From Omphalotus guepiniiformis (Eukaryota > Basidiomycota > Agaricomycetes > Agaricales > Omphalotaceae), in NCBI GenBank assembly GCA_028554645.1, contig JAQOOI010000013.1, positions 186,001-250,000 of the forward strand: a stretch of 64,000 nucleotides of DNA, written 5' to 3'. The notes below the pieces were generated by a model that was not told the origin of the DNA, made no database searches, and worked only from the letters and a program-made list of their open reading frames with translations. Made by a program: the position numbers and the translations under genes. Positions within the stretch are counted from its first letter, which is position 1, and every line of letters starts with the position of its first letter. Of this stretch, positions 21,803 to 33,649 are shown piece by piece.

Positions 21803-23478
21803 CTAATCATACTTTGCGGCGGGGTAAGAGGTATATCCTGGCTTCAAATCGTCTAAGCTGAGTCCTGCGTTCCAGTAAAGGGTGGTGAAGTCCAGTTGTC
21901 CATCTAAAGGTTTGCCGTGTTTGATCCTCTTCGCAAGATCCGGGTGAGCAATCCACGGGATTCCAAAGGAGGCAGCTGCGATCTTTCCCTCTGAAAAGCG
22001 TTCTCCGTATCAGGAGCTTCCAAGGATTCAAGTAAGCTTCACTAACCTGATATGAGAGTAGCAGCCTCTTCAGCGGTGAATCCACCGTTCGGAATAAATG
22101 GGGTGTTTTTGATTATCGGTCCGTAGGTGGCGAGGATATCATGTTGAGTAGCGCGCTTCTTGCCTAAATTGAGGAGTCCGGTTTCAACACTTCAAATCGA
22201 TCTAGATGAGATTAATTGTCACTCACCGTCAATGACAGGGTCGGTAAATTCAAGGTAGCGAACGAGAGTGATGTAGGCAAGCCCGAGCTTGTCTGCCTCC
22301 TTGATAAAGTATGAGTAGGTATCGATCGTTTCCTGAAGGGGCATTCTAATCCAGTCTCATATCAACAAAGCGTTCCAAATGTATTCAGCCAGTGCTTACC
22401 CCATATCGTTGTAGCCTCCAGCAGGGCTCAACTTGATTGAAACTCTGCCTTTCCCCCAAACATCAATGACTGCCTTGAGCAATTCCAAGCCGAAGCGAGA
22501 GCGGTTCTCGACGCTTCCGCCCCAAGAATCAGTTCGTAGGTTAGAGGTGGAGTCCAAGAATTGGTGAACCACATAGCCATTTGCTCCATGAACTACATTC
22601 GACCGCGCAACGTCAATAATATGATCTGATGAGGAGGACCGTGCGCTACTTACTCTCAACTCCATCAAACCCAGCTTCTTTAGCATTGACCGCAGCTTTT
22701 TTGAACAGCTCAATGAGTTTGGTGGGGTCGTCGATAGCAGTGGGCTAAAGAACATGAGAAGGTGAGCTATGTTTCAACGCCTCTATCTTTAACGGAAACT
22801 CACAGTCACATAGCCCGGCTCTCCAGCAATGAACCTGAATTTACCCCCTCTAGCAGACACAGCAGAAGGTGCCCAAACAGGCTGAACACAAGCTATCATT
22901 CAGCTGGTGCCACTAAAAACGGCTACGACATTTCACTTACCTCCCCCGATGTCTTCTGGGCCTCAGCGTTAGGGTGCGAAAGTCGACCCACTGTACTCCC
23001 GAATCTAAGTTATTACACCCTACATGTTTCAAAAAATGTGACGTACCATGCCAGAGCTGCGCGGCAACAACAGTAAGCAAATTGAAACAGATCAAGAGAG
23101 GATCTGAATACCTGAGCAAAGATATGACCTCCTTCAGCATGAACAGCGTTGACAACCTTCTTCCAACCCGCGACTTGTTCCTTCGACCAAATGCCAGGCG
23201 CATAAGGCCATTCAGTGCTACGTTCAGATCAAAGAGTTGGTGCAATTAATCAATAGACAATCAATGATCACATACCCTTGCTGCGAGACCAGAACACCCT
23301 CAGTCACGATCAAACCCGCGTTAGAACGCTGTTTGTAGTATTCAACATTGACCTCATTCGGGATGTTGGTCGGAATAGCCCGCCCACGGGTGAGGGCAGA
23401 CATCGTAATTCTGTTGCTCAAGGTAATAGGACCGAGCTTGAGGGGCTCGAAAAGAACAGATGCTGAAGCGGAAGACAT
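21803..23478 (-). CDS. Old Yellow Enzyme family NADH:flavin oxidoreductase
   Basis: Ten exons starting at MSSASASVLFEPLKLG and ending YTSYPAAKYD make a complete FMN-dependent ene-reductase. Landmarks are SNRITMSALTRGRA, GLIVTEGVLVSQQG, the LWHGRLSH segment, the active-site loop IHGANGYVVHQFLD followed by DSWGGSVENRSRF, LIKxD-like strands and PFIPNGGFT. The tetrapeptide LWHG is encoded by a 10 nt micro-exon that rebuilds a normally invariant part of the barrel, so it must be used. Such enzymes reduce activated double bonds of quinones and enals and serve in detoxification or secondary metabolism. All introns follow GT-AG with consistent phases. The next two enzyme genes point the same way. Confidence 0.93.
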
Positions 23479-24648
23479 TGCTCTATAGTAGACGATTCTA
23501 GTGGATGTGAGGAGTGAAAGTTTTTGTTTGAGAGATGGAGAAATATGTTGTATGTTTCACTTGGAAAACATTTTGTGTCCAGACTTTATACTCGACTAGC
23601 GTTGGCGAATATGGCATAGTGAAATATAGTCGACTGCTTGCGTGTGCAGTTGAACTGTCAAGCTCGAAGGCTGCACCGGGTTTACCCAAAAAGACATTTA
23701 TCTTGCTAATCAGTGGTATTTTGCAGTCTTCGAGGCTGGCGCTGATTAATTGATGATGAACGCAAGCAAGTAAAGGAATTGTCAAAGCTGAATAACCAGG
23801 AGGTCCGAGACGTACTGGTTAACTGGTCATAGACGCCCAAACGCGGGTATACGGATGATTGACAGATAAGCGCCGCTACGGCTATTGCCGCGAAGGCGAA
23901 TTTACGGAGTTCCTGATCACTCTCGAACCAATCAAGCACCCAAGCTCAAAGATTATTGAGCCGTAATATGTATTCACGTTCGAGATGTGCTGGAACGAGG
24001 TCAGAATAATGTCTTTCCGGCCCCTAGGCTTGCTTTACATTTACACCAGTGTGCGGAGGAACACTTGAAAAAGTTGGCCAACCGAGCTACTTACACCAAC
24101 GCCGCCTTAGTCCGCTATACATAGACCCTGGCACATGTGCAGAGGAAGACTTGAAGGAAAAAGCCAGTGGCCAACCGAGCTATGTACTTTCACCAACGCC
24201 GCCTTATTCCGCTGTACATAGAACCCACCACGTTCCGAAGAAAATTCAGTAACATTTGGCATCATGATTATGAAATTTGGATTCTACGTATCATTTTTTT
24301 GAGTTCTGAATCGGCACGGCATTGAGTACGTATTGCGATAAGTCAAAAGTGCTTGCGTACGCGTTTATTCATCAATGGGAGAATATGGCTTCATTGAGAC
24401 TGCTATGTCTACTTGGATTCTTATCATATCTCATGTACAACTTTCAAATTATGTATAAGAAGGGGTAAGAATTGCATACTTCCGCTGCCAGGAATTCTCT
24501 CGATCGCACCAACTGTCGAAACAGATATCAACTTGTTATACATTTTCGTGTGGTTTACATACACATCTACGAACACAAAAGCTACAAAACATTCAACGTC
24601 ATACAGGTCATTATTTTGTATCAATGGTCGAAGGTGTTGTGTCTTTGA
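23479..24648. other. intergenic stretch of about 1.2 kb with a tandem repeat
   Basis: No coding model fits between the OYE start and the aldo-keto reductase end, both minus strand. It holds the OYE promoter and the repeat described at 24050-24226. Confidence 0.55.
24050..24226. repeat. two imperfect direct repeats of about 80-90 bp
   Basis: Copy 1 spans 24050-24128 and copy 2 spans 24136-24226. They share blocks such as TGGCCAACCGAGCTA and CACCAACGCCGCCTTA, and both end near a CATAGA-CCC block. Copy 2 carries small insertions, including five bases near AAAGCCAGTGG. The two copies are almost adjacent, separated by 7 bp. Origin and function are unknown. Confidence 0.7.
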
Positions 24649-26160
24649 CTAATTTCCAGGACGAAGGGCTCTTGTGAGAGGAATGCGTTGTACTTTCGCG
24701 GTGGAAGTCATCAAGAAGCAAGGCTCGGAACCGTCACCCTATCACCAAGGATATTTCCAAGTCAGTTATCCAACATTGAGCTTATCTCAAACGAAACACT
24801 CACCAATGAAATCGCTAGGGAATCCGACGTTGAAAGGAATGATACTCTCCAAGTATTTGATTTGCTCATCGCTCAGAGAGATATCCAAAGCTTCGATGTT
24901 TTGTTTGAGGTTCTCGACCTTGCGTCCACCGATGATAGGGAAGACATTCGGAGTCTTCTGCATCACGTATGCAATAGCCACTGTGGAGAACGAAGGATGA
25001 TCAGCATCGTACTCAAGATCGTTGCATCCCTGATCTAAAATACGCACCGGAGGTGATGCTCTTCGCGCCAACCTCTTTAGCAACCTTTTCTAGTGCCCGC
25101 GACATCTTAATCTCGTCTTCCGTCCGCTCCCAGTTGCCCGTCAACAATCGGCCATTCTCCCCTGTCTGCCGACGACGCTGATCTTCCTCATCAGAGCGGA
25201 GTTTACCTCCACCAAGTACAGACCACGGAGCAAGCGCAAGACCTACGGAATGTCAGTACGTCCCTTGCGGGAAGAGACTGGTGAAAGACACTCACCGAGG
25301 GATCGTGCCATCGGTATGATATCGCGTTCAAAGGATCGGTCCATGATGTTCCATTTACCCTGGTAAATCACGAAGGGTGTCTTCCCGTGATCTTTCGCGT
25401 ACTGGTTAGCTTGGGAAACGACCCAGGCAGGGGTATCGGAAACACCCTGATCCAAGCGAACAGTGACTGATAAGTGACCGGTAGATTACTATGAATTCAA
25501 GACGCACCAAGTAGATCACCTTCCCTGATGCGACGATGTTGTGAAGACTGTCCATGACTTCTTCGATGGATGTGTCGAAATCCCACCAGTGCAGGTACAA
25601 GATGTCGATATACGATGTACGCAGCTTCTTCAAGCTGTCTTCAACACTGACGTGCAGAGATTTTGCGTTGTTTCCAACGAAGTTTACTCTTTGCTTGACT
25701 TTGCTATCTCCGGCTTTGTAGTTCGTCGTGTACTAAGAGACCATCAGGGTCAAAGTGAGTGATTTTAGTAGGAAGAACGGTGTCGAACATACCTTGGTCG
25801 CGATAACCATCTGATCACGAATGCCGCGCTTTTCCATCCACTCTCCAATGAACTCTTCCGAGGTTTCGTGCTGGCTAGATCGCCATAAATGACATTATTC
25901 GGCCATTGCCATCAATACAAGAAGAGGCTCACGCACTAGTTGTTCGCGGTATCAATGAAGTTGCCACCCATATCGAAATACGCGTCCATAAGCTTGAAAC
26001 TGGACTCCTTGTCCATGGAACCCATAACCTCGTTCCACTTGTCACCGATGCTCATCGCGCCCAGACATATAGGCGAGACGCGCACACCAGCGCGAGGAGA
26101 GAGGACCCTGTACAAGCCGAGCTTGGTTGGGGGATCAGATGCAGGCAACCACCAAGACAT
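24649..26160 (-). CDS. aldo-keto reductase (aryl-alcohol dehydrogenase type), 3' end disturbed
   Basis: The protein starts [15 protein letters not shown] and follows the AAD/AKR barrel: [24 protein letters not shown] (catalytic Asp and Tyr region), [16 protein letters not shown] with the active-site His, [14 protein letters not shown] and [18 protein letters not shown] for NADPH binding. Eight exon segments are recognisable. The first seven are clean, but after FPSDFIG the last intron's only sensible acceptor (GATAG at about 24741) gives an immediate TGA. One base further the conserved ending ([17 protein letters not shown]... to the TAG at 24649) reads perfectly. So the gene either lost about 29 residues or uses an unusual acceptor. 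Such enzymes reduce aromatic aldehydes, for example in lignin metabolism. Confidence 0.85.
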
Positions 26161-26595
26161 GATTCGTTATCGTTGAGTGTTGGAGTGTTGAAGATGAAGG
26201 GATTGTAAGTAATGAGGAGTCCAGACTGAAGCTTGAAGGGTCGCCTTTAAATAATCTCGAAGGGGGAAGCCATGTCTGGAACTAGTGATATCACAAATAC
26301 GCCACTGGAGAAGGTGTGTATTGGATTATGGATTGGTCACACAACAGATGAGCCGCCTGAGGCTGCCGTGTACACGCAAGCCTCTCACGGAATGAAAATG
26401 GATTGAAGGATGGAAGGAAGTGGATTACAAAACAGTCCCTAGACCACGGCATTGAGAGCGCTAGAAAAGTACTGATTGCTATGACGTGGACCCAGGTTTG
26501 AATTCACTCACATAGTGATGATTAATCTCATGGCCTCGGACCTTATTGGACTTGAATTATATAGAACGGTGTTCCAGTCGAAACCCTTCCAATAT
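26161..26595. other. intergenic stretch
   Basis: It holds the promoter side of the aldo-keto reductase gene. No other gene or repeat is seen. Confidence 0.5.
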
Positions 26596-27909
26596 TCAAT
26601 TCAACGCATACGGTAACGCACACTCTCTTCCTCGAATATGTTCAAGGCCGTCTTGTGGAATAGAAATCCCAAACACCTCTCGAAGAACCTCAACACGTTC
26701 CTGCTCAGTCTTCACTTCTCTAATTCCTGCAGTCCACGCACCCTTCTTCCATGTCAGCTTCGCTCCAAACAGGCTGACATACCCTATCATCATTTTTGAT
26801 ATATCCACACCCTTCAACGAAACACGTTTCACTGGCCGGGCTTCTGATTCGGCGTCTCTATCCTGCGGTCGCATCCAGAAGAACTTCACGCAGATCAAGT
26901 ACGTCGCAAGAATGCCTTGCGGATGACTAGACACGAAGAATAATGCGCTATCAAAGTCGTTTTGATGATATTCGGTCTCAGAGAACGTTAGAATGACTTT
27001 CCACTGGAGTTCCTTCCCTCGTTTCTCGTGCCGCACTTCGAGCCGCCACAAATCATCTGAGGGATTTTCTGCAATTTGTGCAAAAAAAATCAATGTTCAG
27101 AATAAGCCAGTCAATTCGTATTGATAATAACCATACCTAGAGAGGAATGTGGATGCGCCTCTCTCCGCAGCCGGTGTTTTTCCGAGGGAGTTGCTCCCGC
27201 GACGACGTTAGCTTCATCGTCAGATAGTAATATCGGTCTCGTCAGACACCCCACTGCATACCCGCAGTCGACGAGGTACGTAAGGTTGCTATCCCGCAAT
27301 GGCTGAACAAATAGGATCATATGTGCTAGTTGGTTAAAGCTAGGCGGAGCGTAGGGATCCCCGAGCATCAAGAGCGCATTAGTTCGTCCTAGGCCTGCGT
27401 ATACACTACTCATAGCCAAAAACGGACGATCAGGCGGGCAGCAGTCACCGAAAGGATGGCTACCTACCGATAACCCAAGGCCCGAAGCATGCCAAGGAGA
27501 AGCCCGTTCTTGCCGCAGCAACAGGATCCATTGCGCTCGACAACTAGACGTTCGTACAATCCCTGAGGACTGATATCCATACTGTGATCCGACGAGCTGT
27601 TCCAATCGCTGTGTCAGATCAAAGTTTACTCCTTTATGAAGGGATGGGCGTTTACTAGTGAATTGGTGTGCTTTCAAATGGAAAAGCAACGAGCTGTAAA
27701 CGGGCCAAGATGATCAGATTATCCAGATCAGCCTCCGGAAACGTGCTTGGGTCTGTATTTCCAGCGACAGAATTGTCGTACGGGATATTCACAAGTTCGT
27801 AGTAACCTATCGCATGTAACCAACGTACGACTTGGTCTGGGGAATAGGGGGATGGGGAAGGCTTAATCCAGGAGCCATTTCGGAGAGTTCCGCGAGACAG
27901 AGGTGCCAT
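26596..27909 (-). CDS. arylamine N-acetyltransferase
   Basis: Four exons (27909-27656, 27608-27468, 27405-27137, 27068-26596) give about 378 residues. The family landmarks appear once the introns are removed: AFPFESTPIHYDWNSSSDHS, then MDISPQGLYERLVVERNG, the catalytic cysteine region GSCCCGKNGLLLG, LAHMILFV with the catalytic His, and VDCGYA with the Asp. The usual RGGYCFE sequence is replaced by a Cys-Cys-Cys run, and the middle Cys aligns with the catalytic one. Enzymes of this family transfer acetyl or malonyl groups from CoA to arylamines. In fungi such as Fusarium they detoxify benzoxazolinones. An extended C-terminal domain is common in eukaryotic members. Confidence 0.9.
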
Positions 27910-28501
27910 GTGAGAGAGCAAATGCTGAAGATCTTTTCAGTCCTCTTGGAACTTTATATACTGTCATGATTTACATGATGGGAAGCTGGCTAGGCTAAAG
28001 ACGGCCCGGATGACTGTAGATAAGAGAAACTTTGAGGCTTAATTGGAGAACACACGCAAAAACCGCGCATGCCCACCTTCCTGCCACCTTCCTCTTCCTG
28101 AGAAGCCTGTCGATGAAATAAAGCTCGCCCTTCGTGACTCGACTTCGCCCTAGTTGCGCGACAATAAGCAAGATAGATATAGGTTAGAATGTACCAGGGC
28201 AGTTAAGCTCAAAGCAGACCTGGAGCAGATTGAAAACGAAGTCGGAGTCAAATTGAAAGGCCAAGAGGAGTTCAAATTGACAAATCAGATAATCACGTGA
28301 CCGTCACGTCTCGGTGACATGTCACTCTGCGTTACCCCTTGATCAGTCACGCCTGTACTTCGAGTAGATTATTTGTTGGACCACGCGCCGAAAGACGCTT
28401 CAGTTGAAAGGCTTTCATTTGTCCACTCCCGTATTTTTCGCTTTGACTCACACATATCTCCGGACCCAACCGCTTTCTCTCACTAACTTCTTCAATACAC
28501 G
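27910..28501. promoter_or_regulatory. divergent promoter region (acetyltransferase / SWP73)
   Basis: The minus-strand acetyltransferase and the plus-strand SWP73 start 592 bp apart, so this stretch must hold both promoters. I see no defined operator or strong TATA box. Confidence 0.55.
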
Positions 28502-30231
28502 ATGGATCACAAGGCAGCAAAGTATGCACATATGCACAGCTGCGACATGCTAGAGCTTGATTAAACTTCTTCTTATATCTTAGGAGACGAAAGCTCACGG
28601 ATAGATCAATACCAAATGTCGTACTCCAGAATCCTGAATTCGCGGAAGACTCGAAGATGTATCAAAGTCTGTTGGAGATGGAACGAAAACTGGATTGGAC
28701 GATGACGAGGAAGAAGGCTGAGATACAGGATGCTTTGGCACGGAACCCTACTGTACGTCCCTTATCCCTCTCGTGGAGAGGACAGGGCGTCCGTGTAAGA
28801 CAGGTCTATACATTGATTGGTTGGTTTGTTACAGACAACACGGACATTACGAATTTTCCTTAGCCATACCGTTACTGGACAGGCATGGCAGACCGGGGTG
28901 GACGGTGGGGAGGCGAACTTCGAGGCTGGAGAGGGAATCCCTGCGTGGGCGTTTAAAATCGAAGGGAGATTACTGGAGGTACGTGATTCGGTGCCATTCC
29001 TACCTCTTTTTAAAGTTTGACAATGACTATTAGCTCCCCAATCAAAGAGGCAAAGACAAGGGGTCGCCTCGAAAGTTCTCGACATTCATTAAGCGTATGA
29101 TGGTTGAGCTGGACCGGGACACGAATCTGTTTCCAGAGAATAACATTGTGGAGGTTCGTTTCGCGTCAACCTTGCCTATGACCCTATTCTCTGACGAGTT
29201 GTTGTCAGTGGCCGCGAGCAACGGGTCACCAGAACCCTCCTCTAGATGGATTTACAATTCGACGAACGGGCGATATACCTACAAATATCCGCGTAGTCAT
29301 GTACCTCGAACACTATCCTGAGCAATTTACAGTGCTCCCCGAACTCGGTGCGTTTCGCCTGTCTCATCACCCATCACCCAATGGACTAATAATGCTACTC
29401 GCTGATGCCCTTGGGATCAAGGAAGAAAGTCGGGTCGGGGTGATACAAGCGTTGTGGAATTATATAAAAATTCAAAATTTGCAGGATAAGACTAACAGGC
29501 AGTACATTCGGGCGGATGAGAAACTCAAACCTGTACGTTTTTCTGTTTTGTATGGCAAGTCTATACATTATCTTACGCACGATGTATTTATTTCTAGATA
29601 TTCGGTGCCGACGGCATCGAGTTCCAAAAACTGCCTGAGTTGGTGAACAGATACCTTGGCTCACCAGAGCCAATTCTATTACACTACACTATTGACCCTT
29701 CAGTTCCACCGCCAGAGCGTCTGTCGGCTTGGGATGTCGAGATTAAGATGGAGGATACATCCTTGAAGAATCGAATGGGTGTGATGCTTCATACGAGCAA
29801 GGATACAGCCATGACTTTAGCCAAAATGGATGAAGATGTGAGTATATTTCTACCATGCACTTCCAACACTTCGTTGATTCGTTGTTATTACACTACAGAT
29901 CGCAATTCTGGCACAATCGCTCCACAACTCGTACCTCAAACGGACCTTCCTCCAGTCCTTTGCTAGAGACCCCGCGAAGTTCATTCAGACCTGGTTAGAG
30001 TCTCAGTCGAGAGACTTGGAGAGTATACTGGGTGCTGGTGGGTCGGAGGGTCTCGCGCTCCGCCAAGAGGAGCTCAGGAGAAGTGAATTTTTCCGGTTGC
30101 CTTGGGTCGAGGAGGTACGGGTTTTCTGTCTATTTTGGAAATATATCAAAGTCTGATTTCTGCCCCCTTATGATACTTAGGCCATCGCCGTTCAGGAAGG
30201 TCTTCGCCTTGCTTCAAAAGGGATGCAATGA
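28502..30231 (+). CDS. SWP73: SWI/SNF and RSC subunit, SWP73/Rsc6 (SMARCD) type
   Basis: Eight exons (28502-28521, 28584-28752, 28835-28978, 29034-29153, 29209-29532, 29598-29837, 29899-30114, 30181-30231) give 427 residues. The N-terminal region (RKLTDRSIPNVVLQNPEF, ERKLDWTMTRKKAEIQDAL) and the strand-rich core match BAF60/Swp73. The SWIB domain lies in the middle (FRLSHHPSPNGLIMLLADAL, ALWNYIKIQNLQDKTNRQYI). The protein is a scaffold of the chromatin-remodelling complex, linking the ATPase module to transcription factors. All junctions keep frame and the length is normal. Confidence 0.94.
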
Positions 30232-30832
30232 AAGGCTGTTATCATACCTCACCCCCTTTCGCACACCACCTGGTCTGTAATATATTAGCTATTTGTAATC
30301 TGTACGATGGAGCTATGTTCTGAAGGTTGAGCGTCCCGACTTTTCTAGGGACATGAGATTTTATGGCAAACGTAGGCAAACGTTTGTCATAAGTATTGGA
30401 AATTACTTTCGGTCTCATGATGGGGAAAATCAGGAGAACAAAGTGGCGCAACGAACAAATGGACTGAAGCGCTTTCGAACGTTGGATGGCATAAAAGTAT
30501 GCGGATATATTCGTGTATTGAATCTCGAAGTCATTCCATCTTCCTGTAAGTATAAGAATTCCAGGCTGCAATAGGATGCCTTCACGCTTGAACAACAAAC
30601 TCATGGTAAAAATTAAAAAACATATAACAGATAAGTTGATGATCATATGCATGAGGCACCATGAGGCCCCGTCCCGAACCGGCTCAGCAACGAAAAACAA
30701 GAGCAAAAACAAAGCTGATGAGACGATCCGACACCGATTAAGGGCCGAGATAGGTTCGGCGTTCGGCGTTCTCCGAAGGTACAATATAATAATTTAGCGA
30801 AATCGTATGTTCATACGTACACTCTTTCTCCA
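30232..30832. other. intergenic stretch of about 0.6 kb
   Basis: It separates SWP73 from the BAR-SH3 gene on the same strand. An open frame of 180 codons exists on the minus strand but shows no motif or codon pattern, and I do not call it. Confidence 0.5.
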
Positions 30833-33438
30833 ATGGCCAGCAAACAGGTAGCTACCTTCCCTCTCAATCTCCTGTAATATTCTAATGAAATTACACTAGT
30901 TAGGGAAATTGCGTCAGGTTTGTTTCTTTCAGAATATACGAGCCATTGACAATGAAAGGAAACTCAATTAATTAATTGTCTGTAGTGGGCTGGCGAGGTC
31001 ATCTCTTCACGCGAGAAGACGGTGCTCTCAGATGAGTTTCAAGAACTTGAGAAGGATATTGAGCTCCGCAGGGTCGGGGCTGAAAGGTATTGTGTTACAC
31101 AGCGTGCTTCGTCTGTTGTGGTGCCACTGACTCCTTTTCGTGTCGGTCAGAATGTACATGGCTTCAGAGGCATACCATCACACGCTCAATAAGAAGAAAG
31201 AAAATCTAGCGCTGGAAGATCCAGAGAAACTGCTTGCAATAGATACGTTAGGGATCGTCATGATTACTCACGGCGAAGAGTTTGGAGAAGATTCAGAATA
31301 TGGTTCGTCTTATAATAACTCCTTCTCTGTTGACCGACGCTTCAATCGTTTGTTTACAGGATCGAGTCTCGTGAACTTTGGGCGTGCCCATTGTAAGGTC
31401 GCGACACTTCAGGAGGCTTTTGCCGTGACATTCCACGATACGTTCCTGGCCTCAATCGAAAAGTTTAGCGATGAAATCAAGGAATACGAACACTTTAGGA
31501 AGAAGCTAGAGAGTAGACGGTTTGTTGCTGTCTTGTCGTTCCAAGACTTTGTTCTCTGACTTAACATGAGCAGACTAAGTCTTGATGCCGCGATATCAAA
31601 GCTAGACAAAATCAAGAATAGCAAAAAAGACAAAGGAAAAGAGAGGAAAGATGCAGAAGAAGAGATGGAAAGAGCTCAAGCGCGGTAGTGAGTAACGAGT
31701 GCTTATCCTTGTGTAAGAGTACTCATTATCTTGGTCCAGTGAAGAGACCGCGGAAGATCTTCGAGCACATATGCACGCGATTCAAGAGAATGAAATAGAC
31801 CAGATGCGGGAACTGACTGCGTTCCTGGACCTAGAAATGAATTTCGTCGAGCAGTACTTGGCTGTATTGAAAGAAGTCAGAGCTGAATGGCCTATCACTA
31901 GGTATATGCTGTTCTTCGATTGTGGTTTTTCTTCTTTTCATTGAAAATATGCTAGTCCTGTTCGAAGCGCGCCCGGGAGACGCGATGCTCCATCCCGCTC
32001 CACCTCCATCAAGTCCAAAGTTGTTCCCCCTTCGACTCCGAAGCGGTCTAACTCTACGCGACCCAGCGCCCCACCTTCGCCTGATTCAGACGAAGACGAC
32101 GACGACGATGCTCGCTATGCCACACCACGCAGCAGGCGTTCGTCGATGCATCAGCGCTCCGAGTCACGCTCGAGCAAAATAGGCGCGAATGGCAATACTT
32201 CTCGTCCGTCATCACGAGCATCAAGGAAGAGAGCGGATAGTAGTGGTGTCGCTAACGGTGGTGAAGAGAGATCTCGAAGAATGAGCGTGGCCGGATGGAT
32301 GGGGTCTATTTCAGGACGAGGCAAGAAGTCTAAAGACAAGGACCAGTTTGCTACTCTCGATGATGATGATGATCGCAGTCCACGACCCTCTGCTGAAGAG
32401 AGTGAATCTAATCCTGCATCTGGGCCCTCGTTATTGACGCGAAAGTCTTTGACAAATCTTTCACGCAAGTCGCCAGTCCCGTCACCACAGATCCCGTCGA
32501 GAATCTTAAAGCCTCCGTCTATGCAAGGGAAGAAGGTTGTCAGGGCTTTGTATGATTTTTCCGGTTCAGCGGACGAGCTGTCGTTCAATGCTGGAGATGA
32601 GATAGTCGTTGTCAATGAGGTTCTGGATGGCTGGTGGATGGGGGAGCTCAACGGACGACAGGGACTGTTCCCGACGCCGTATATGGAGGTGGTGGTGCCG
32701 TCAAAACCATCCTTACCCACACGATCGGATACAGGAGGGTTCAAAACGAAATCAAATGGCAAGACGAAAGGGAAAGGTTCACGACCCTCATCTCGTGCCT
32801 CAAGGGCCACGGAAGAAGACAGTGACAGTGATGGACCCGGGTACGACACAAGTGATCAAGAAGCACACGAAGCTTTAGGGTCACAACCACTGTCACCTTC
32901 TCACAGCCCGTTCTTCGGTGGAAATGTTTCGTCGGAGCGAAACCCTGAAACAGCTAGTTTCACGAGCAGCGTCGTGGACGATGAAAGCGATAGTCTCGTC
33001 CCATCTGCTGCTGCTAGGTCAAGGCAGGAATCATCGACAACGGCTGCGCGGTCTCTCCTCAGCTCCTTGGCACCCTCAAATATGCCTTCCGTCCGTCGTT
33101 CGTCCACTACCGAATTGCTGTCCTCGAGTACTTCAAATGTAAGCTTGCTGTCGTCATCGAAGAAAGCTCCACCTCCACCTCCGCCTCGAAGGCAGACTAT
33201 TACTCAGGGTTCCACGCCTCCGGTACCGGCTCGGAAACCCATGCCTTCGCGTTCACAGTCTTCTTCGGGGTCTTTGGGGCAACTCGCGTCGTTTACGCCT
33301 GGCTCGTCTGTGAGCAGTCATGGGACTTCGCCTTTTGATAGTGCGTCGGAGCTTACGAACACGGAGACTTGCACGGAATTCAAACAGAACCCGTTCAAGC
33401 CGAAGGGGATGTGTAACAATTGCTTCCAATATCATTAA
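30833..33438 (+). CDS. BAR-domain and SH3-domain membrane-remodelling protein
   Basis: Eight exons (30833-30847, 30900-30917, 30986-31086, 31151-31302, 31360-31519, 31574-31687, 31740-31901, 31956-33438) give 734 residues; the first two are only 15 and 18 nt. Residues 1-240 form a helical BAR-type module (LGKLRQWAGEVISSREK at the start, KKLESRRLSLDAAISKLDK). A basic Ser/Arg-rich linker follows. An SH3 domain near residues 432-490 (KVVRALYDFSGSADELSFNA, then GWWMGELNGRQGLFP) is complete with ALYDF and the WW pair. The tail has a Pro-rich stretch (KKAPPPPPPRR) and ends NPFKPKGMCNNCFQYH. Such proteins shape membranes in endocytosis and recruit actin regulators. Confidence 0.85.
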
Positions 33439-33649
33439 GATATAGAGGTCGTTGAGTTATAGAGTACGCTCATAAAGGCTGGAGACGATGGACTGATTTG
33501 GTTTTATAGACTTTTTCGGGTTTTTGGTTATCGCATTACACGGACATAAGTACACAGTACACTACCACACATCTACAAAGGACACATCTATTCCTATGCG
33601 CTCATAAACAAAGTTCTAGAAATCAGTTACGAAACAAATTCATACAAGT

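Noticed and set aside
21803..27909. Secondary-metabolite cluster (OYE, aldo-keto reductase, acetyltransferase)
   Set aside because: Three same-strand enzymes are suggestive, but there is no core synthase, P450, transporter or regulator among them.
30242..30784. 180-codon open frame on the minus strand between two plus-strand genes
   Set aside because: No recognised motif, no splice partner, and composition looks like chance AT-rich sequence in a 3' flank.
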